Below, piece by piece: positions 5,583 to 7,142 of a stretch of 7,142 nt of DNA (within the stretch, counting starts at the first letter, position 1; every line of letters starts with the position of its first letter). Below the pieces are notes generated by a model that was not told the DNA's origin, did not search any database, and worked only from the letters and a program-made list of their open reading frames with translations. Source of the DNA: an uncultured Eubacteriales bacterium (lineage in GTDB: Bacteria; Bacillota; Clostridia; Peptostreptococcales; Anaerovoracaceae); the NCBI GenBank assembly GCA_902793875.1, contig CADBFL010000136.1, positions 1-7,142 on the forward strand. Direction: 5' to 3'. Made by a program: the position numbers and the translations under genes.

Positions 5583-6994
5583 ATGAATAAGATGAAAAGG
5601 AGCACGGCGGCGCTGACGGCGCTTGTCATGATCATCTGCACGCTGGCATCATGCGGACAGTCCGGAAATGCCGGCAATAATGGTGAAAAGAAAGCGGACG
5701 GGGGCTATACGATCGACAACATCAGGGACTGCGTCATAGGGCTCGATGAGAAGATGGAGCTCGGAAACGGCAGCAAAATGGCCGTCACGAACTTCGACAA
5801 CGCGGCGACCACGCCTGCGCTTCAGCCGGTCGCTGACGAGGTGAACGAAGAGCTCAAAAAGTACGGCTCCATCGGAAGAGGGACTTCTCCGAAGTCGACC
5901 CATTCGACAGAGGTCTATAACGAAACAAAGGAAAAGGTCATAGACTTCGTGGGGGCTGATCATGAGAAGTACACCGTCTTTTACGTAAACAACACCACAG
6001 ACGGCCTAAACAAGCTCGCGTCCGCCATGATAGAGGACAAGAGCGATCTCGTGCTCACTACGCGCATAGAGCATCACTCGAACGATCTGCCGTGGCGTGA
6101 GCTTGGCACTGTGATCTATGCCGAAGTGGACGATCAGGGACGCGTCATCTACGATGAGATCGAAAAACAGCTTCAGAACAACAAGGTCAAATTTGTCTCC
6201 GTGACGGCGGCCTCGAACGTGACCGGATATGTGACGGATGTGCACAGGGTCGCGAAGCTCGCGCATAAGTACGGAGCGAAGATCATCGTCGACGGGGCGC
6301 AGATCGTAGCTCACAGGAAGTTCTCGATGCTCGGCGAAGACGGTCCTGATGACGATATAGACTTCTTCGTGTTCTCAGCCCACAAGATGTACTCGCCGTA
6401 CGGCGGCGGCGCGGTGGTCGGCCTGACAGACGATCTGATGGGCCACATGCCGAAGTTCTACGGCGGCGGCACGATCCGCATCGTGGGAGACGACTGGGTC
6501 GAATACGCAGATCCTCCGAAGAGCTATGAGGCGGGCTCGCCGAACTATCCGGGCATCGTCGGGTTGGGCAAGGCCATAGATGTTCTGGAGGAGATCGGCT
6601 TCGATAACATAGAGGCGCATGAGAAGGCTCTCAACCGGAAGCTTGTGGACGGCCTGCTCAAGATCGACAACTCGATAGTCTACGGAGACACGGAGGAGAC
6701 ATCAATTCGCAGCTTGTGGCGGAGCAGCTGGCTGATGAATACGGCATCGCCACCAGACGCGGAGCCTTCTGCGCCAACCCGTATGTGTGGAGACTCTACG
6801 GACTGTCGGACGAGGAGGTAAGAGGCTACTCCGAATGCTCCGACATGAACACACCGGGCATGATACGCGTCAGCTTCGGCATCTACAACACGGAGGAGGA
6901 AGTGGATTATCTGCTCAGGGTCCTTCCTGATGCGATAAAGAAGGCGAAGAATACGGAAAGCGCGAAACTGGGGCTTGCGCATCCCGAGGTCTGA
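5583..6994 (+). pseudogene. Class V aminotransferase / cysteine-desulfurase-like lipoprotein, frameshifted
   Basis: AGGAGGG (5573-5579) precedes the ATG at 5583, which opens a clear type II signal peptide ending LASC (lipidated Cys24), then a Gly/Asn-rich linker. From about residue 70 the protein matches PLP-dependent class V aminotransferases of the SufS/CsdA type: FDNAATTP (71-78), EHHSN (163-167), SNVTG (211-215), VDGAQ (236-240), Schiff-base Lys268 in SAHKMYSPYGGG, and EAGSPN (316-321). After residue 374 (6704) this frame turns to nonsense and stops at 6821. The family match resumes from about 6701 in another frame with INSQLVAEQLADEYGIATRR and GAFCANPYVW (the Cys at 6770-6772 matches the SufS catalytic cysteine), ending at the TGA at 6992-6994. 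Compared with SufS, the strand resembling GVIAFN between the two halves is missing, so a deletion is more likely than a single-base error. The gene is probably inactive. A lipoprotein signal on a PLP enzyme is unusual. The gene lies 84 bases after the PAS/GGDEF gene with no evident promoter. Confidence 0.85.
6684..6710 (+). other. Frame-change junction in the aminotransferase pseudogene
   Basis: Homology leaves the first frame and resumes in the second within this stretch. GGAGACA occurs twice (6684-6690 and 6695-6701), giving an 11-bp period. GACATCA (6698-6704) reads as the end of E-T-S in the upstream frame and as D-I-N in the downstream frame, as expected if a deletion joined two copies of a short repeat. 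No slippery heptamer of the X XXY YYZ type is seen here, so programmed frameshifting is not supported. Confidence 0.6.
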
Positions 6995-7018
6995 CAGACG
7001 GGGCTACTGTAATATACT
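6991..7018 (+). promoter_or_regulatory. Probable promoter of the short-chain dehydrogenase gene
   Basis: CTGACA (6991-6996), a 16-bp spacer and TATACT (7013-7018) each match consensus at five of six positions. The -35 box overlaps the stop codon of the aminotransferase pseudogene (6992-6994). Transcription would begin near 7025, about 35 nt before the preferred ATG at 7060. Confidence 0.5.
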
Positions 7019-7059
7019 ATAGAAAAATGGAACAGCCGGCAGCGATGAGGAAACAGAAA

Positions 7060-7142
7060 ATGAAGAACGTTTACGGCAGAAATGTGTTCGTGACCGGAGC
7101 GTCATCCGGGATAGGCCGGGCCTGCGCGCTCATGTTTGCAGA
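7060..7142 (+). CDS. Short-chain dehydrogenase/reductase (SDR), N-terminal part only
   Basis: The first 27 residues are visible before the window ends. They contain VFVTGASSGIGRA (residues 9-21), the TGxxxGxG dinucleotide-binding motif of classical SDR enzymes, placed at the N-terminus as usual. These are NAD(P)H-dependent cytosolic oxidoreductases, but the substrate cannot be told from this piece and the catalytic Tyr-x-x-x-Lys lies outside the window. In-frame ATGs also occur at 7027 and 7045. The ATG at 7060 is preferred because GAGG (7047-7050) lies 9 nt upstream and because it puts the glycine motif at the usual distance from the N-terminus. The gene probably has its own promoter overlapping the end of the pseudogene. 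Confidence 0.85.
   Translation, partial: MKNVYGRNVFVTGASSGIGRACALMFA

Noticed and set aside
6684..6710. Programmed ribosomal frameshift in the aminotransferase gene
   Set aside because: There is no slippery heptamer or clear downstream pseudoknot, and a conserved strand is missing, which a simple frameshift would not explain.

Overview
The window looks like chromosomal DNA of a Gram-positive anaerobe of the Bacillota, most likely a gut or oral clostridium. This rests on strong purine-rich Shine-Dalgarno sites, consensus sigma-A-type promoters, two lipoproteins with type II signal peptides, and a many-domain cyclic-di-GMP protein. It is an inference from style and gene families. No rRNA, tRNA, CRISPR array, transposase or integrase is visible.

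Layout, all on the + strand. (1) Positions 1-184 are an AT-rich, repeat-containing promoter region for an AAA/DUF4143 ATPase (185-1543) that is visibly AT-richer than the rest of the window. (2) Positions 1544-1882 hold a short coding remnant with no convincing start, two mutually exclusive hairpins, an orphan ribosome binding site and an extended -10 promoter. (3) Positions 1883-3082 encode a lipoprotein of the arylsulfotransferase (ASST) family with the family's His/His/Arg/His signature. (4) A near-consensus promoter at 3151-3179 precedes a 756-residue soluble signalling protein (3228-5498) with the order PAS-PAS-GGDEF-REC-degenerate GGDEF. (5) After an 84-base gap comes a lipoprotein-type class V aminotransferase/cysteine-desulfurase-like gene (5583-6994). 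It is broken by a frame change near 6700, where a conserved segment also appears to be missing. (6) A short-chain dehydrogenase/reductase starts at about 7060 and runs off the window.

The genes do not form one obvious pathway. The ASST, the signalling protein and the dehydrogenase each have their own recognisable promoter. The aminotransferase pseudogene shows none and may depend on read-through from the signalling gene. The ATPase and the remnant behind it look like an insertion scar in an accessory region. The most unusual observations are the PLP-dependent enzyme carrying a lipoprotein signal peptide, its inactivating junction, the REC domain placed between a canonical and a degenerate GGDEF domain, and the paired dyad repeats around the ATPase promoter.
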